Shown in pieces: positions 44,807 to 58,437 of a stretch of DNA of 64,000 nt (its first letter is position 1; every line of letters starts with the position of its first letter). The position numbers and the translations under genes were made by a program. The notes below the pieces were generated by a model, which was not told the origin of the DNA, searched no databases, and saw only the letters and a list, made by a program, of their open reading frames with translations. Source of the DNA: Lycium barbarum (Eukaryota > Streptophyta > Magnoliopsida > Solanales > Solanaceae); the NCBI RefSeq assembly GCF_019175385.1, contig NC_083340.1, positions 23,696,336-23,760,335 of the forward strand, read 5' to 3'.

Positions 44807-47800
44807 ATGGGATGGGGAAACATCTATAAGAGGCGTGTGAAAGTTTTTGCTGTAGCTCTTATCATTTACTTTGATTACAAGGTATGCTTTATGTTGCATT
44901 GCTGCTAGCTTACTAGTCTTAGTGTCATATCTGAAAGTTAAAAGATGAAAGAAAGAAAACGTTTTCATCTTATTCCTTTATGCTAAGAAGACTGAAGAAC
45001 TTATGAACACTATTTTGTGATGTTTTCGTCAAGGCTTTACAGCAGAGAGAAAAATGGGTGAACAAGTCAAAGAAAGCTTCTCTATGGGAGAAAGCTCATG
45101 AACGCAATGCTAGGCGTGTTCTTAATTTAATAGTAGAGCTAGAAGGTTTGTGGGTGAAACTTGGACAATACCTATCCACGCGTGCTGATGTACTGCCAGA
45201 GGCATATACATGCCTTTTGAAGCAATTACAAGACTCTCTTCCTCCCCGCTCTTTAAAAGAGGTAACTTTGGTCGATGGAGTTTCAACAATGGATTTGTAT
45301 TTTGCAATAACAATCCTATTGCTAATGATTCCGTTCTATATTTTAGTCATTTGCTTCTAGAGAAACTACATCTTCAGGAACCATTTAAAATCATTTGAAA
45401 TTGATCATTTGTATCTTTGTGCATTTGGCATGTAGGTATTAGTTTTATAGTTCTCTCTCTGTTTTCATTGATGATTCAGAGAGCTTTTAACTTATGATTT
45501 GGGTTTGGCGAGTCAATGTTGTATTCCTTTCCTTCTTTTCGGGCATTCCTTCCTCATTCATTTGTTTTCTCCTTGCACTCTATTTGAGGGGTTCTTTCTT
45601 ATTGGGGCTTTCCAGTTTTATAATTTGTATGTTTGAGACTGAGGTGGTTTTATGGATGTGCAGTTTCATGAAATGTTCTCGTACGAGGATTATATAATAT
45701 CTTCTTATGGTTGAGAATTGAGAAAATCCTGAAGGTTCTTTTAAGAACCTTTTGCACAAAAAAGAGTGGCTTGCACATTGACCCATGCGTTCTGATTGTT
45801 GTGTGCCTGAGAGGGTACAATTGGTAAGAGAGAGGAGAGAGAAAACTGTAAAAGAGTGGAGGGCTGGGGGCTGTGTGTGATCATATTTAGGGTCGATCTT
45901 TTAACTGGGCTTTTTATAACATGACCAAAAAGAACAAGTTAGCTATTAATCATCGAAGCACTTCAGGTTACGTCGATGTGAAAAGATATGCTAAAAACTT
46001 CCATGAATTCATTTACTTACGATTCATACTGTGGTGCATCTCTGAAGTAAGCTTGAGAACCAACAGTCAGCAGGGAAATCTATTCTATGCTGCTTGGACT
46101 TTTGCACCGGTAGTACTTTCTTGAAATAATTATCTTGTTTTAATATTTGAATATGATTCCTCCTCCTCTTATCTTCTTTTCTTTTCTTTGATTAGCATAT
46201 TTTTACAAGATACCTTCCTATCCAAAACCTCAAACTTATTTTCCTAGATAGCCTCTTCTTCAGAAACCCTCTCCCCTAGCCGCAACCTACCAAGAAAAAA
46301 ACCCTTCTGCTCCATGTGGTTTTATTTCTTATCTTTGTAATGACTTAAATGCATGTCGTCCATCGTCCAGATTTTATTTAAGTGAAAGTTTAAGAGGAAC
46401 CGAAAAGCACAAATTATGGAAAAACCTGTATGCCATAGTGGAGCGAAAAGCACCAGTTTATCATCCGCTTACTACGGACAGTTAATGCTCTTGAACTTTC
46501 TTTGCTAGACAGAACCATGTCAAAAGTAGCTCAGTAGAAATAGCTCTAGTTTGCTCCTAAGGGAACTCTTAGTGTTCAGTAAGCATTTGAGCTATATATT
46601 TTGGTGGCGCCTTATAGATCCTTTAAATATTTGTTTCTCTACTTATCTCCTATATCATTCAGATTGCTTTTCTATTTGGGATGCCAAATTTGTTTTAGCA
46701 GGAAAATTATCTAGATGGCTCCTTCTGATTTCAGTTCCTTGCTCTTAGAGCACTGTATATCTTTATATTAATGCTCTTAAAATCATCTGCAAAAGTTCCA
46801 CTTATGTTTATGCAGTATGAATATCTAAACATTCCTCAGATAAATGTTACTAATTGAATAAATTTTTTCCCCAGGTATGCCAAACCATAGAAAAAGAGCT
46901 GGGGAAGACCATGGACGACCTATTCTTGGATTTTGACAAAGTACCTCTGGCAACAGCCTCAGTAAGTGTCTGAACTAAAAAGCTAGGTGCAGAGTGGAAA
47001 CAAGGATTTCCAACGAGGCAGTTTAGCAGTAATTCAGCCACTGCTTTCCTACCTGGACAGTAAAATCTGTAGTTTTTTCTTTCAGATTTACTAGAAGTAC
47101 CCATAGACGTGGGGTATAATAGATGAAGTTGGTCCGAGCTACATTAGCTTTTTACGTTTTCCTTTGTTCATTAAAAGAGACATAAGTTATCCTAATTGCT
47201 TTCAACAATACATTTCCGCAGATAGCTCAAGTTCATCGTGCAACCTTGATTGATGGACAGGAAGTTGTCGTCAAAGTCCAGCATGATGGCATAAAAGCAG
47301 TTATACTGGAGGTTGTTATACTAGAGGCAAAGATTCTTTTGCTGTGTGAATATAGAGTACTGAGATAGACTAGTTTCATTTACTCCAGTTCTTTTGCAGG
47401 ACTTGAAAAATGCCAAGTCAATAGTTGATTGGATAGCATGGGCGGAACCGCAATATAATTTCCACCCCATGATAGATGAATGGTGCAAAGAAGCACCTAA
47501 AGAACTAGACTTCAATCAGGAGGCTGGTATGCTTCAAGTAATCAAATTGATTTTCTTAATGTTTCAGCACCGAAAGGATCGTGGTTGTTAAGCTTTATTT
47601 TTCCTGGTTTTGACAGAAAACACCCAGAAGGTCTCAAGAAATCTTCATTGTAACAAAAAATGTGATGATAGTAAGCCTGCTAATCATGTGGACGTACTAA
47701 TTCCTGAAGTCATTCAAGTACGTTTCTCTAGTATTTGGAAGTTGTCTAAGCTACTACTTTGTTACTTTTTAGGAGCTCTAGTTTTTAGTAATTTTTCCTA

Positions 47801-50800
47801 CTTGAATGCTTTATAGATTTGATGGTATTGATAGATCTACTAGGGAGAGGAGCTCCACTTCCTTAAATAGTTAATACTATATATTAACATGTAGAGAGTT
47901 GTTATTTAAAATCTATCCTAGCAGAAAATATGTCTCTTAACAGTCAGAGGGACTTCACCAAGGTTAGGATGGACTTTACCAACTTGTTTGGGACTGAGGC
48001 GTAGTATTTATATTTGTAAGGATCTTGCAAAGGTTCTTGGTGAATTCTAGTCATCATCGCATCCAGTGTTGTGAAAAACGAGCGTTTCGAGGGTATAAAG
48101 CTTCGTCAGTGTGAGGCGAGGCGAGGTTGAAGAGGCAACGAAGCCCTAAAGCGATGCTTTCTTGTTTTCAAAGCGCATTTTCACAAGAAAAGAAAGGAAC
48201 TGACATTTTTAGACAAAAAAAGTTCTTGCTGCTGTCTTCTTCTTCTTCCTCCTCCTTTTTCTTCTTGGTCTTGCTGTTGTGGTTGCGTCTTCTTCTGTGC
48301 TGACTGCTGCCATTGCTGGGTCTTTATGAAGATTTCTGATTTTTTTTCCAGTTTGTTTTATAGTTAAAAAAAAATCAGTTTATTCGATATTGTTTTAATA
48401 TAAATACCCTTTACAATTTGTTTAAGAGTAAAAAATCTGTTGATTTAATTACTTTTTAATTAGTATTTAAAAGAAATACTTTTTTCAGTTAGTTTAAGTG
48501 TTCAACAACAAGAACAACAACAACATACCCAATATAATCCCACAAGTGGGGTTTGGGGAGGGTAGAGTGTACGCAGACCTTAACCCTACCTTGGGAAGGT
48601 AGGGAGGTTGTTTCCAAAAGACCCTCGGCTCAAGAGAAAACATGACAAAAAAGGCAGACAAGAGTTGATAAAAGTAAAAGGTCATGGCAGAATACTATAA
48701 ATAAGCATTACAAAGAAAAGGAACAGTAATTGCAGCAAACTAATACAGTAAACAACAGATAGTAACAGAAAATCGAAGGGCAAGAAAGTACAAAGATAAT
48801 ACTACGCCTACTAGTATGGAAGGGTACACGAGACAACACTCTACTACCTACTAACCTTCTACCCTAATCCGCGTCCTCCACAACCTCCCATCTAAGGTAT
48901 GTCCTCGGTAAGCTGCAATTGCGCCATGTCCTGTCTATTCACTTATCCCCAATTCTTCTTCGGCCTACCTCTACCATTCTTGAAACCATCCATAGCCAAC
49001 CTCTCACACCTCCACACTGGGGCCTCCGTGCATCTCCTTTGTATATTTAAATAAAATATTTTTTTCCTTTTTCCTTTTTCTTTCACAGGGGTCCACTCGA
49101 TCCCTTTGGTTATATACAAAAGGGATAACTTTATGTTGGACAATGAGGGGATGTGTGATGGGTCTCACCTATATATTTGTGGTTTACATGTCCTAAAGAT
49201 GCTGAAATTGGTTTTGAATAGGTTCTTGTACAGTGGAATCCGCTTTTTTTTATTTATTTGTTATGATTTATGAGGGATTGCTACCTCCCAAGGTAGGGGT
49301 AAGGTCTGCGTACACTCTACCCTCCCCAGACCCCACCATGTGGGAATATACTGGGTATGCTGCTGCTGTTGTTGTTATGAGGGATTCCTAGACAGTGTAC
49401 TTTCTTTTGAACTTTCTTAGTGCCGGGTTGCTTCATTTTATAATATAATGCTTACTTATCTTTTCACCAAAAAAAAAAAAAGATGCTGAAATAGTATATT
49501 TATTGCTCCCTCCAGATCAAAAAGAGCGTCCACTTAGCCTTTATTTTTTGGTTCAAAAAGAGTGTCCACTTACCAAATCAAGAAACAATTAACCTTACTT
49601 TTCCAGATTTTCCCTTATTAAGTGTAAAGTGACCAAGTCCTTATACCTATTTAATTAGGGATATTTTAGTCAAATTAACTATTTTTGCCTAGGAGTTAGT
49701 ATTTTCTTAAGGGGTGTGCAAATGGCTAAGTGGACACTCTTTTTGCACCGGAGGGAGTATTAGTTTATGGAATACTTCAGAAAGGTGTAGGCAAAGTTGT
49801 AGGCTTCAATCGCTTGGATCTCTCATCCGTTACTTCTGTCCATGTATTCTGAGATATCTCCATTCCTTTTTCCAATAACATTCTTTTTTTATGATAAGGG
49901 AAGGTAGTTTTATTGATATAACGGTACCAAGCTGGTACTTGCATAAATTACAAAAGTCTGAGAGCAGTCTCCTTGCTATATTACTTCATCAGAGAATCCA
50001 AGAATTCCAAAAGTTGAGCTGGACACTAGCAAACAGCTCTTATACCAGAAATGCAAATTTTGTAGACAACTATACTTTAAAACAAACGAGTGTTGCTTTT
50101 CTCCATGCAATACATTCTTATATTGGATGCTTGAAATTGCAGTCTACTGAAAAGGTTCTCATACTTGAGTATATGGACGGTGTTCGTCTGAATGACACTG
50201 AGTCACTTCAAGCTTTGGGAGTAGACAAGCAGAAACTTGTCGAAGAAATTACACGTGCATATGCACACCAAATTTATGTTGATGGATTTTTTAATGGAGA
50301 CCCTCATCCAGGTACACCTCCATTCCTTTTTAGTGACTATGGGTGAGTTACTGTGTTCACATTAATTATTTTAACATGTCTGACGTATTTTTGTTGATAT
50401 GCTGCCTGTCAAGACATGCTTTTTGTTTTTGTTCCGCACTATGATTCTACAAAGGCTACAACATTTGTTGCTGCTAATTATGCTTAATACATGTTTCCAA
50501 CTTTAATAGCGTTTCACTCTGTTGAATATTCTCTTGGGTTGTCAAAAATAGGAAATTTTCTGGTGAGCAAGGAACCACCTCATCGCCCAATTTTGCTGGA
50601 TTTTGGGCTCACAAAGCTACTATCAAGCTCCTTGAAGCAAGCTCTTGCGAAAATGTTTCTGGCAGCTGCTGAGGTTTGTCCAGTTCCTTTAACATTGACT
50701 CGTATACATGTAATGATGTGTTCAATGGATTTATGAATTTATTGATGCACGCATGTCATCGAGGCCCTATACGTGTAATATATGTTGGTTATGTGGATAA

Positions 50801-53800
50801 TAATTTAAGAACAATCATGCGATCACTACTAGGGTAAAAATTATTATGCAGGGATTGCAATACAAATGTTAAGAATTTGTTTTACTATTTAGTATACATG
50901 TACCGGTTTTAGTTTAAAAAACTTCAAATCACAAGTATAAAAAATTTTCATCTTTCTTTTTTTTTTTTTTTTTTTTTTGTGGGTTTACGAAAAAGGTGTG
51001 CATTACTTAAGGTTATCTCTTTAGATCATTTTAGGTGCTCTTATCTATCTATTGTTTATAAACGTATTCTTATGCCAAATTTTATCCTGCATTGAATAAT
51101 GCACAAAATTCCCCTATAAGTTCTGCAAGTTTTGTTTATATGGAAAACGAAATTGGTATCCAAATGTTGTATTAATATGAAGAGTTTTATTCCTAATGCA
51201 AACTTCTGTGCCACGATCTTTTTCATGTGGGGGGGAATAAAGCGAGCGCTAACAGTAGTTAACTGGTTGAGTAGTATTATTCTGATATACCATGACAAGT
51301 ATCTAATAACATTAACTCTTTAGTCCAACCATGCCATAGCGCCACAAGCACTATACTTGTGTATCAGACCTGTGTGTCAACAGTTAACCTTTTATCAAGT
51401 GTCAACAGTCAACTTTTTAGTAACGTTCATTCTATTTTCCAGGCAGGCCTCCTATTTCCTCTACCCTTGCTGATATTCTGGTATCAGAAAAGGATAAAAC
51501 CTTTCCATCTGTGTGATAGTTTGATTTATATTGTACAGAGTGCTAAAATCCAGCTAATAGGTCAATAAGCCCCGTTACTTTTTTTTTTTTTGTTTTTTTT
51601 TTTGTGTGAGAATAAGCCCCGTTACTTAGTTGTATTCACGTTTAATAATCTTCCCTCTTGCAGGACAAAGTTATAAGAATAAAGCATATATTAAACATCA
51701 TCCAATCATATATTCTGTTTTCTCATCTTGTTGTTATTCTCATACACTTAGATGTAATATCTTGTTGAAGACCTGTTTGCCCTCCTATTCCAATGAAAAA
51801 TTTATGCTTCTGTTTTCATACAGTCAACAAAATATTGTTATTGTTTCTCTACCAATTTGCCATTTAAAAATTGAGATACCACTTCTTGCAGGGGGACCAT
51901 GTAGCACTTTTGGCTGCATTTGCAGAGATGGGACTCAAGTTTCGCCTTGACGTACCGGAACAGGCTATGGAAGTTACCTCTGTGTTCTTCCGTTCTGCCA
52001 CGCCTGCCAGTGAAGCTCTTGTAAGCTTGCTCTTCTTTGTTGGGTTATGTCTATCCAATTTCCCTCGTCTGACTTATCTCTCAATTTGATGAAGGAAAGT
52101 ATGAAAATGTTATCTGAGCAAAGGTCAAAAAATCTCAAGGTTATACAAGAAAAGATGAAACTGAATGAGAAGGAAGTGAAACGCTTTAATCCTGTAAGCT
52201 AATAACTTTTTTTGATCACTGTTGACTTTGTGAATTTTCAACCACTGTTTCGATGATTCTGAAGCGGCTGAAATTTTTGTCTCCAGGTTGATGCTTTTCC
52301 TAGTGATATTGTTATATTTGGGAGGGTTCTCAATCTTCTTAGAGGTTTGTGATGAATGTGCTCTTATATCTCCTCTTTGTATCATCTAAGTGTGGCCAAC
52401 TGACTCAATGGTTGTCGGTGATTCTCAGGGCTTTCTGCAACAATGAATGTCCGCATAGTCTATATGGATATCATGAGACCTTTTGCTGAATCTGTGCTCC
52501 AAAGGTTAGCTCTGTTTTGTTCTTATTTTACACATATCAGCGGATGCATTTCTCCTTAAGTATTTATTTGCCAACTTGTATAGCAACTTAAATAGAGGGC
52601 CAGCCTTGAATCCACGATGGATCTATGACACCTCAATTCATTCTGATGTTGAAGCCAAGCTACGGCAGCTTTTGGTTGAGCTTGGGAATGCTGAGAAAAT
52701 ACTTGGAATCCAGGTACATACTCGTAATTACCATGTCTTTTGCAGTCTGATTATCCTACCAACCTTGCTTCCCTTCCCAATGGCTTCGTACGCAACTCTT
52801 CCTTGCAGGGGCAGCCAACACTATTGGTGCTGGGCGGAGGGGGGAAGGGCCAAGGGGGTTCCCTTCGGCGGAAAATTACACCGTTTCTACATGGTTAAAT
52901 TTATTTCTTATGTATATATAGTAGGCAATGAACCCCCTTTGGCTTCTTCGTGTGTTTAGCTTTTCATATTTTGAACCCCCTCTGGCCTGTAGGATACAAT
53001 TTCTTGCCGCAGCAAAAAAGTAAAAGGTCTTTGGTCTTGAGTCTTATATTGAACACTCAATCAACGAGAATAAAATTTAGTATAGTGTGTAGACTACCTT
53101 TTCAATTGTGGGTTGGCGTATAGGTAAGATGTACCTTGAAACGAAAAGAAAGCACAAAATAAATACAGAAGATGGAGCAGTCAGTTACTGTGAATATCAA
53201 CCAGACATTTTACAATCCTGAGGTTAAGTGAAAAGAGCACTGGAAATGTCTGTGTGAGCCATGTGGATGCTTCAGATAGAAAGGGCATAAGTTAGTCATT
53301 GCAGTTGCTGAATTGATCTCATAAGTTCTTTTAGTGAATAGGAATGGATAATTTTGTCAAACTCTTGTGCTTTTAATCGGATATATACTCAACTCTTCTT
53401 TCTTTTTAGGTTCTTATTCAATGTTTCATTATGGGTTTCTGATATTAGATTGGGACTTATCAACTTAGAATAGGCTGTTGTTTTTCATATCTCCTTTAAT
53501 GAAGTGATTTACTGATCCTAGCTGCAGGAATTAGTCACACTGCTGCCAAATGTTCTAATATAGAAAATGTGTCTCCAATTAAATTGGTCTATATATTTGG
53601 CGATTCATTCCTGGTTCTCACTGATCCAGGCTTGCTCATTATTTGTTGTGTATTCAAGGTATGTGCCTACAAAGATGGAGAAGTGATCATTGATACTGCT
53701 GCTGGGGTACTTGGAAAATATGATCCTCGACCAGTCCAACCCGATAGCTTATTTTCTGTTTTTTCAGTAACAAAGGGAATCTGTGCTGGACTGGTGCACT

Positions 53801-56800
53801 GGCTGGTTGATAATGGGTATGTGATGCTAGCAATAATTTCAATATCTACTCTGGATGTCCTAATTTTCTGTCCTCTCGCTATGAAATACACAGGTTTCTA
53901 AATCGTTTAAACCAATGAAGAAAAGAGTCCTCTATTTTTCTCTAATAATAATAAATAAATAAAGGCATTTACTGCATCAACCTGCTATGGTGAAAAATAA
54001 AATAACTTACTTTAAACATAATGCGATCTATTATTTAATTACTTTTTTCAGATATTGACCGATTAGTTTTCGGACCTCTTCTGATGCTATTAGGATGTAA
54101 AGTATCTACCATTAATCTCTGTGCTTGTGCTCTCTATCATCTTGCCCCTTTGGTATTAATAGAATTTTTTCCTGTACTTATTACATGTTTTTTTTGTAAT
54201 ATTCCCATCTTTAATTAGGATATGCTGAATCTTAAATTATGCATCATCCACATGATTTATTCCTTGGTAATTGTTAAGCCATTGTAAACTGTTCATGTAT
54301 TCCAATCTTGGAGTATCCCGTGCAGAAGAGGCGACCATATGGAAATAGCAATAGAGTTCTGCTCTATGTTTTATTCTTTTACTTATTTTTCTTTAATGAG
54401 ATAGTTTGAGAGAAATATTGATCAGACCTAGAAAGATATTGCGAGGACCATTAAATGTCTCAAAGTTCTTTTTACCTCTTTAATTTTTTTCACTTACCAA
54501 GAAAGTTAATTCTTTTTTAAGGCTTGCCTTCAATTGAGACATGTCACTATTTCTTCATACTTGCTCATCACTGTGAGTTTATTAATTGATATGCCCTTAC
54601 ATTAGAAGGTTCCTGGTAAATCAAAATTTAGAAGGTATGCACCTCGCGTTGCTTGGGATGGAAACACCTTTGTTTATACTTCCATTTTTTTTTTTTGGAA
54701 ACTATGAATTATATTACTAAGTGTAAATATGTACAAATATACTTCCATTTCAAAAATGCTGATTCAAACTTTAAGAGCTTCAAGGTAGATGTATCTTTGA
54801 TTTATCTTATAATAGTTTTGGTCGTTTCTATACTCGTCTTGTAGCTCTACTTTTTCCTGTAACGTGTCTTGCCCATTTTGAAGTTTTAAGAGGTACCCAT
54901 GTTTGTGAGACATTCTGTGCTCTAGCTTTATTTATGATACAAAATTTTAGCTTTTGCAATTAACCAATGAGAACATTGTCTTAACAGAAAGCTGAAGCTT
55001 GAGGACAATATTGCAAATATATGGCCCGAATTTGGATCAAATGGAAAAGACCAAATAAAGGTATATGAAGATCTGATATATACCTCTTTAGAATTTTTGT
55101 TTTTGCTATAATCTTGTTTCTGACCCCTCTTAGTGAGTGGATGATCAGAGAAGAAAATATGATAAAGTTAACACTGTTAATTTTTAACTTCATTCTTTTT
55201 TCAGAAAATATTCAAATTTACTGGCAGAAAGCAACACCAAGAATTGAGAATATCAATTTCTTAGTCCTAGTTATTTATTGTTTTGCATTTCAACTAGGTC
55301 AGTTTGAGTTCTTGTTACTTTATCTTTTTAATTTTTGGCAGGTTCATCATGTTCTTAACCATACCTCCGGCTTACATAACGCTATGGCTGATATTAACCA
55401 AGAAGACCCTTTTTTGATGACTGATTGGGATGAATGTTTAAAGCGAATTGCCATGTCTGCTCCAGAAACTGCACCAGGTCATGATCAGCTGTACCATTAT
55501 TTGTCTTTTGGCTGGTTATGTGGTGGCATTATTGAGGTAATGTTGCATTTCATATTTTCTGATCAAAATTTATGACTGCAATGGTTCTCTCATCACTTTG
55601 TGTCATGACCCCTAAAATCAGCTGAAGTGTTCAAAGCTAAATTTAATTGTACTTGAGTTTAATTTCATTTTCATTTTTAATTTAAAATGAAATCTTGTAG
55701 TGGAGCATCTGTACAGAAACATGTAGCTACTAGTATATTTTAAAATCTTGACATGCTTTGAATGCTTTGAGGCATTTATCTATTTTCATTTCAATACAGC
55801 GAGCATCCGGAAGAAGATTTCAAGAGCTCCTAGAAGAAGCTTTTGTTCGCCCTTTAAAGATTGATGGCGAGCTCTATGTTGGAATTCCTCCAGGCATGAT
55901 CAGTGTCTACTTTTTAGCATTTCCTTATTCCTGCTGCTGCTCTTTGCTATTAATTGAGTTATTTTTGCTTATTGAATCTCTTTAGCTATATGCTGATTGA
56001 CATTTTAGAAAACAATATGTCATAGCTTTTAGGCTCCTCGTCAATTGATAACTAATCTAACCACATGGGACGTAATGTATTCCGTAGGTAATACTTCGAA
56101 CAATGAACGTTTAGACTGCTTTTATCCACGTTCTACATTATCACAACGTCCTAATCTAATTCTAAGATCTAAAATAAGTTTCCATGTTTATATGCAGCAG
56201 TTGAAGTATTGATGGTCTTAGCATGCTGGACTTATGGGTACTTGAAGGTGCACAATTGGCCAGTAACCACATCAAGTTTTGAGGGTCAAGCTTATTTTTT
56301 ATGAGGAAATAAGCTGCCCTCAAGACTAGAGGTGTCACTGGCCAATTGCGCACCTTCCAGTACCCATTAGTCCAGCATATGAATCTGATAACTAAATTTT
56401 CAAAATATCCAACCCCATCCGGCTCAGAAAAGGCAGTTATAGTAACATGACAATAATGATAATAATAATAATGATAATAGTGATGATACATTGTAAAGTG
56501 TGACCATGAAAGAACTTCGACGTATGACATTAGTCTTGCATTCCTTATTTCTTCACCTTGTTTGTCTGCACATGGTACCAGAACTGTGAGAAACCACTCG
56601 CTGTGTGCATTGACCTGCAACCTTCAGGAGAAGGAAATATTATTGCTGCGCATCTCTGGGTAACTGTACATCTGTTTGAGTCTTCCTTTTTTTCCGTGAG
56701 TGATGTGCATCAACCAGCACCACGACGAGTAAGATAATGATCTCTCCCTAACCGTTGGACTCATCTTTGTGTAAACAAACAGAGTGTAAAGGTCTTAGAC

Positions 56801-58437
56801 ACACCCCTAATAATCATTATTAGCATGATTGGTATTAGACTAGATTTTGGTCCTCCCTCCACCTTGTCATCTGAGTTTATTTCTACCAGTCCTAAGCTTC
56901 TCTCTCAGTAGAGAAGTTTCATTTTCCAGATGAGGTAATAAGTAATAACTTTATAATGTTGTGAGATTAAAGCTAATGTATGCAAGTTGTGTATATGTAG
57001 TAGAAAGCCTACACCATCTACAATCAACTCACAGCCATCTATATTAACAAGAATCTCATGGGTACACCAAAAATTGACTAGAAACGTGCACAGATCTTGA
57101 ACTTGAATTATACTGTAAAGATGAGAAAAGAAGAGATGCTGGGGAATGGGTTTCTTGATTATTTCCTCGAGCATGTTGAGGTTTAAGTAGTGTTTACAAG
57201 TAATCCTTAATAGTAAATGAAAGTAATCATCAAAAAATAAGTTATTCCTATTTCTAGTTACACAATTTTAAGGATTCTAAACATTTAAACAATCAGACCA
57301 CTCAGACGTGCTTTTCTGATATAAGAAGATATAGTTTTAGGAAAATCTTAATTCCAATGTGCTGCATATTCAGATCCCTGCTCAGCATGTGCAATCGCCT
57401 TCCTTGAGGGCGGGGATGGGTAGAAAGATCCTGAAGGGTTTTGTTGTATAGCATGGTTTAATCAATCTCTTTCTAGCTATAAGCATAGGCATCTCTCTTT
57501 AAGCATAGCGCTCTCTCCCTCTCCCTCTTTCCCTCACTCTATTAAACGATTTGACAGTTGACACCTAAAATTCCCTATTGCAGGTGTGGAATCTCGACTT
57601 GCAACACTTACAATAGATATGAGCGATCTCACCAAGTTGTCAAATGTTGGCAACCGTTCAGACCTTCCAACCACATTCCAGCCGCAGCAGATGGCTCAAC
57701 TTGCAACTACTTTACCTGCAATATTTAACTCACTCTATGCTCGCCGTGCTATTATACCTGCTGCCAATGGACACTGCTCGGCCCGTGCCCTAGCCCGCTA
57801 TTACGCTGCACTCGCTGAGGGTGGGAGAGTTCCTCCACCACATTATTCTTCCATGCCAACCTTAGGAAGCCACCCACACATTCCGAAGTTCCCTTCTCAG
57901 CAGACTGTTAAGAAGCAAAAATCTCGAAAGAGAACTTGTTTAGATGGTCCTGGACTGACTCAAGATAGCAATTTATCCATTGAGAATGGTTATGGACGTG
58001 ATGGTGAAGGTAATGTTTACATCCAGGTTCCCACTGACCATAGCTGCAGCAATGGCGATATTTCAAATGATAACCGGAATATCAAACTCTTCCATAACCC
58101 AAGAGTTCATGATGCTTTCGTGGGAGTTGGAGAATATGAAAACTTGACCTATCCCAATGGGATGTTTGGGCTTGGATTTAAAAGGAGTTACTCAACAAAT
58201 GGGGAACTTATTGGCTTCGGGCATTCAGGTATCGGTGGATCTACTGGTTTTTGTAACATCGAGCATAAGTTTGCAATGGCAGTAACTCTTAATAAGATGT
58301 CATTTGGAACTGTGACGGCGAAGATAATACACTTGATATGTTCTGAGCTTAACATTCCAGTGCCACAGGAAATTTCCAGACTTGTTGAGACTGGATCTAC
58401 TAGTCAGTCGGAAATAGGTAAACCACTGATTAACTAA
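44807..58437 (+). CDS. ABC1-type atypical kinase fused to beta-lactamase-like domain
   Basis: Eighteen coding exons: 44807-44881, 45034-45261, 46875-46961, 47222-47311, 47400-47526, 47617-47717, 50143-50311, 50552-50673, 51892-52020, 52095-52193, 52287-52344, 52429-52504, 52584-52713, 53659-53816, 54988-55060, 55342-55536, 55800-55893, 57584-58437. They total 2865 nt (954 residues), with phase kept at every junction. The kinase half shows KLGQ (67-70), an ATAS variant of the Ala-rich loop (127-130), K148, GDPHPGN (D289) and DFG (309-311). The second half shows SVTK (533-536, an SxxK serine), HTSGL, YLSFG and GHSG (883-886), as in class C beta-lactamase/esterase folds. It resembles Arabidopsis At5g24810, recalled from memory as ABC1K11. 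ABC1 kinases often act on prenyl-lipid or quinone metabolism in plastids and mitochondria. The substrate is unknown and no clear transit peptide is seen. Confidence 0.93.
48505..49040 (-). mobile_element. 5'-truncated RTE-type LINE
   Basis: Read on the minus strand, the 3' tail ends in (TTG)n after ...CTTGTGGGATTATATTGGG. Upstream is the usual gtctgcgtacactctaccct tract, then the end of a LINE ORF with [15 protein letters not shown]. It lies in intron 6 of the ABC1K gene, antisense to it. Confidence 0.75.
49263..49380 (+). mobile_element. Short RTE-LINE/TS-SINE 3' tail
   Basis: Contains ggtaaggtctgcgtacactc, ccccagaccccacca and gggaatatactgggt, then a GCTGCTGTTGTTGTT end. It is the 3' part only, in opposite orientation to 48505-49040, about 220 bp away. 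Confidence 0.7.
49506..49757. mobile_element. MITE with CTCCCTCC ends
   Basis: Inverted ends of about 35 bp: CTCCCTCCAGATCAAAAAGA on the left and, reverse-complemented, CTCCCTCCGGTGCAAAAAGA on the right. An inner copy of the same motif (gttcaaaaagagtgtccact) lies at 49552. It is Stowaway-like, within intron 6. Confidence 0.8.
52795..52995 (+). mobile_element. Dispersed repeat fragment in intron 13
   Basis: The tract around gttcccttcggcggaaaatt and aacccccttt ... ttttgaaccccctctgg resembles a MITE-like repeat I recall as common in Solanaceae. Its ends are not clear here. Confidence 0.45.
56220..56381. repeat. Long imperfect hairpin in intron 17
   Basis: The left arm 56220-56296 (with gcatgctggacttatgggta) and the right arm 56306-56381 are reverse complements over about 75 bp with a few mismatches and a short loop. 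The transcript would fold into a stem of miRNA-precursor or MITE size. Confidence 0.8.

Noticed and set aside
48050..48190. Structured element with gcgaggcgaggt motif in intron 6
   Set aside because: Slight repetition only; no element ends or fold are clear.
53659..58437. Antibiotic-resistance beta-lactamase or bacterial contamination
   Set aside because: The domain is joined in frame to a spliced plant ABC1 kinase and matches a known plant fusion.
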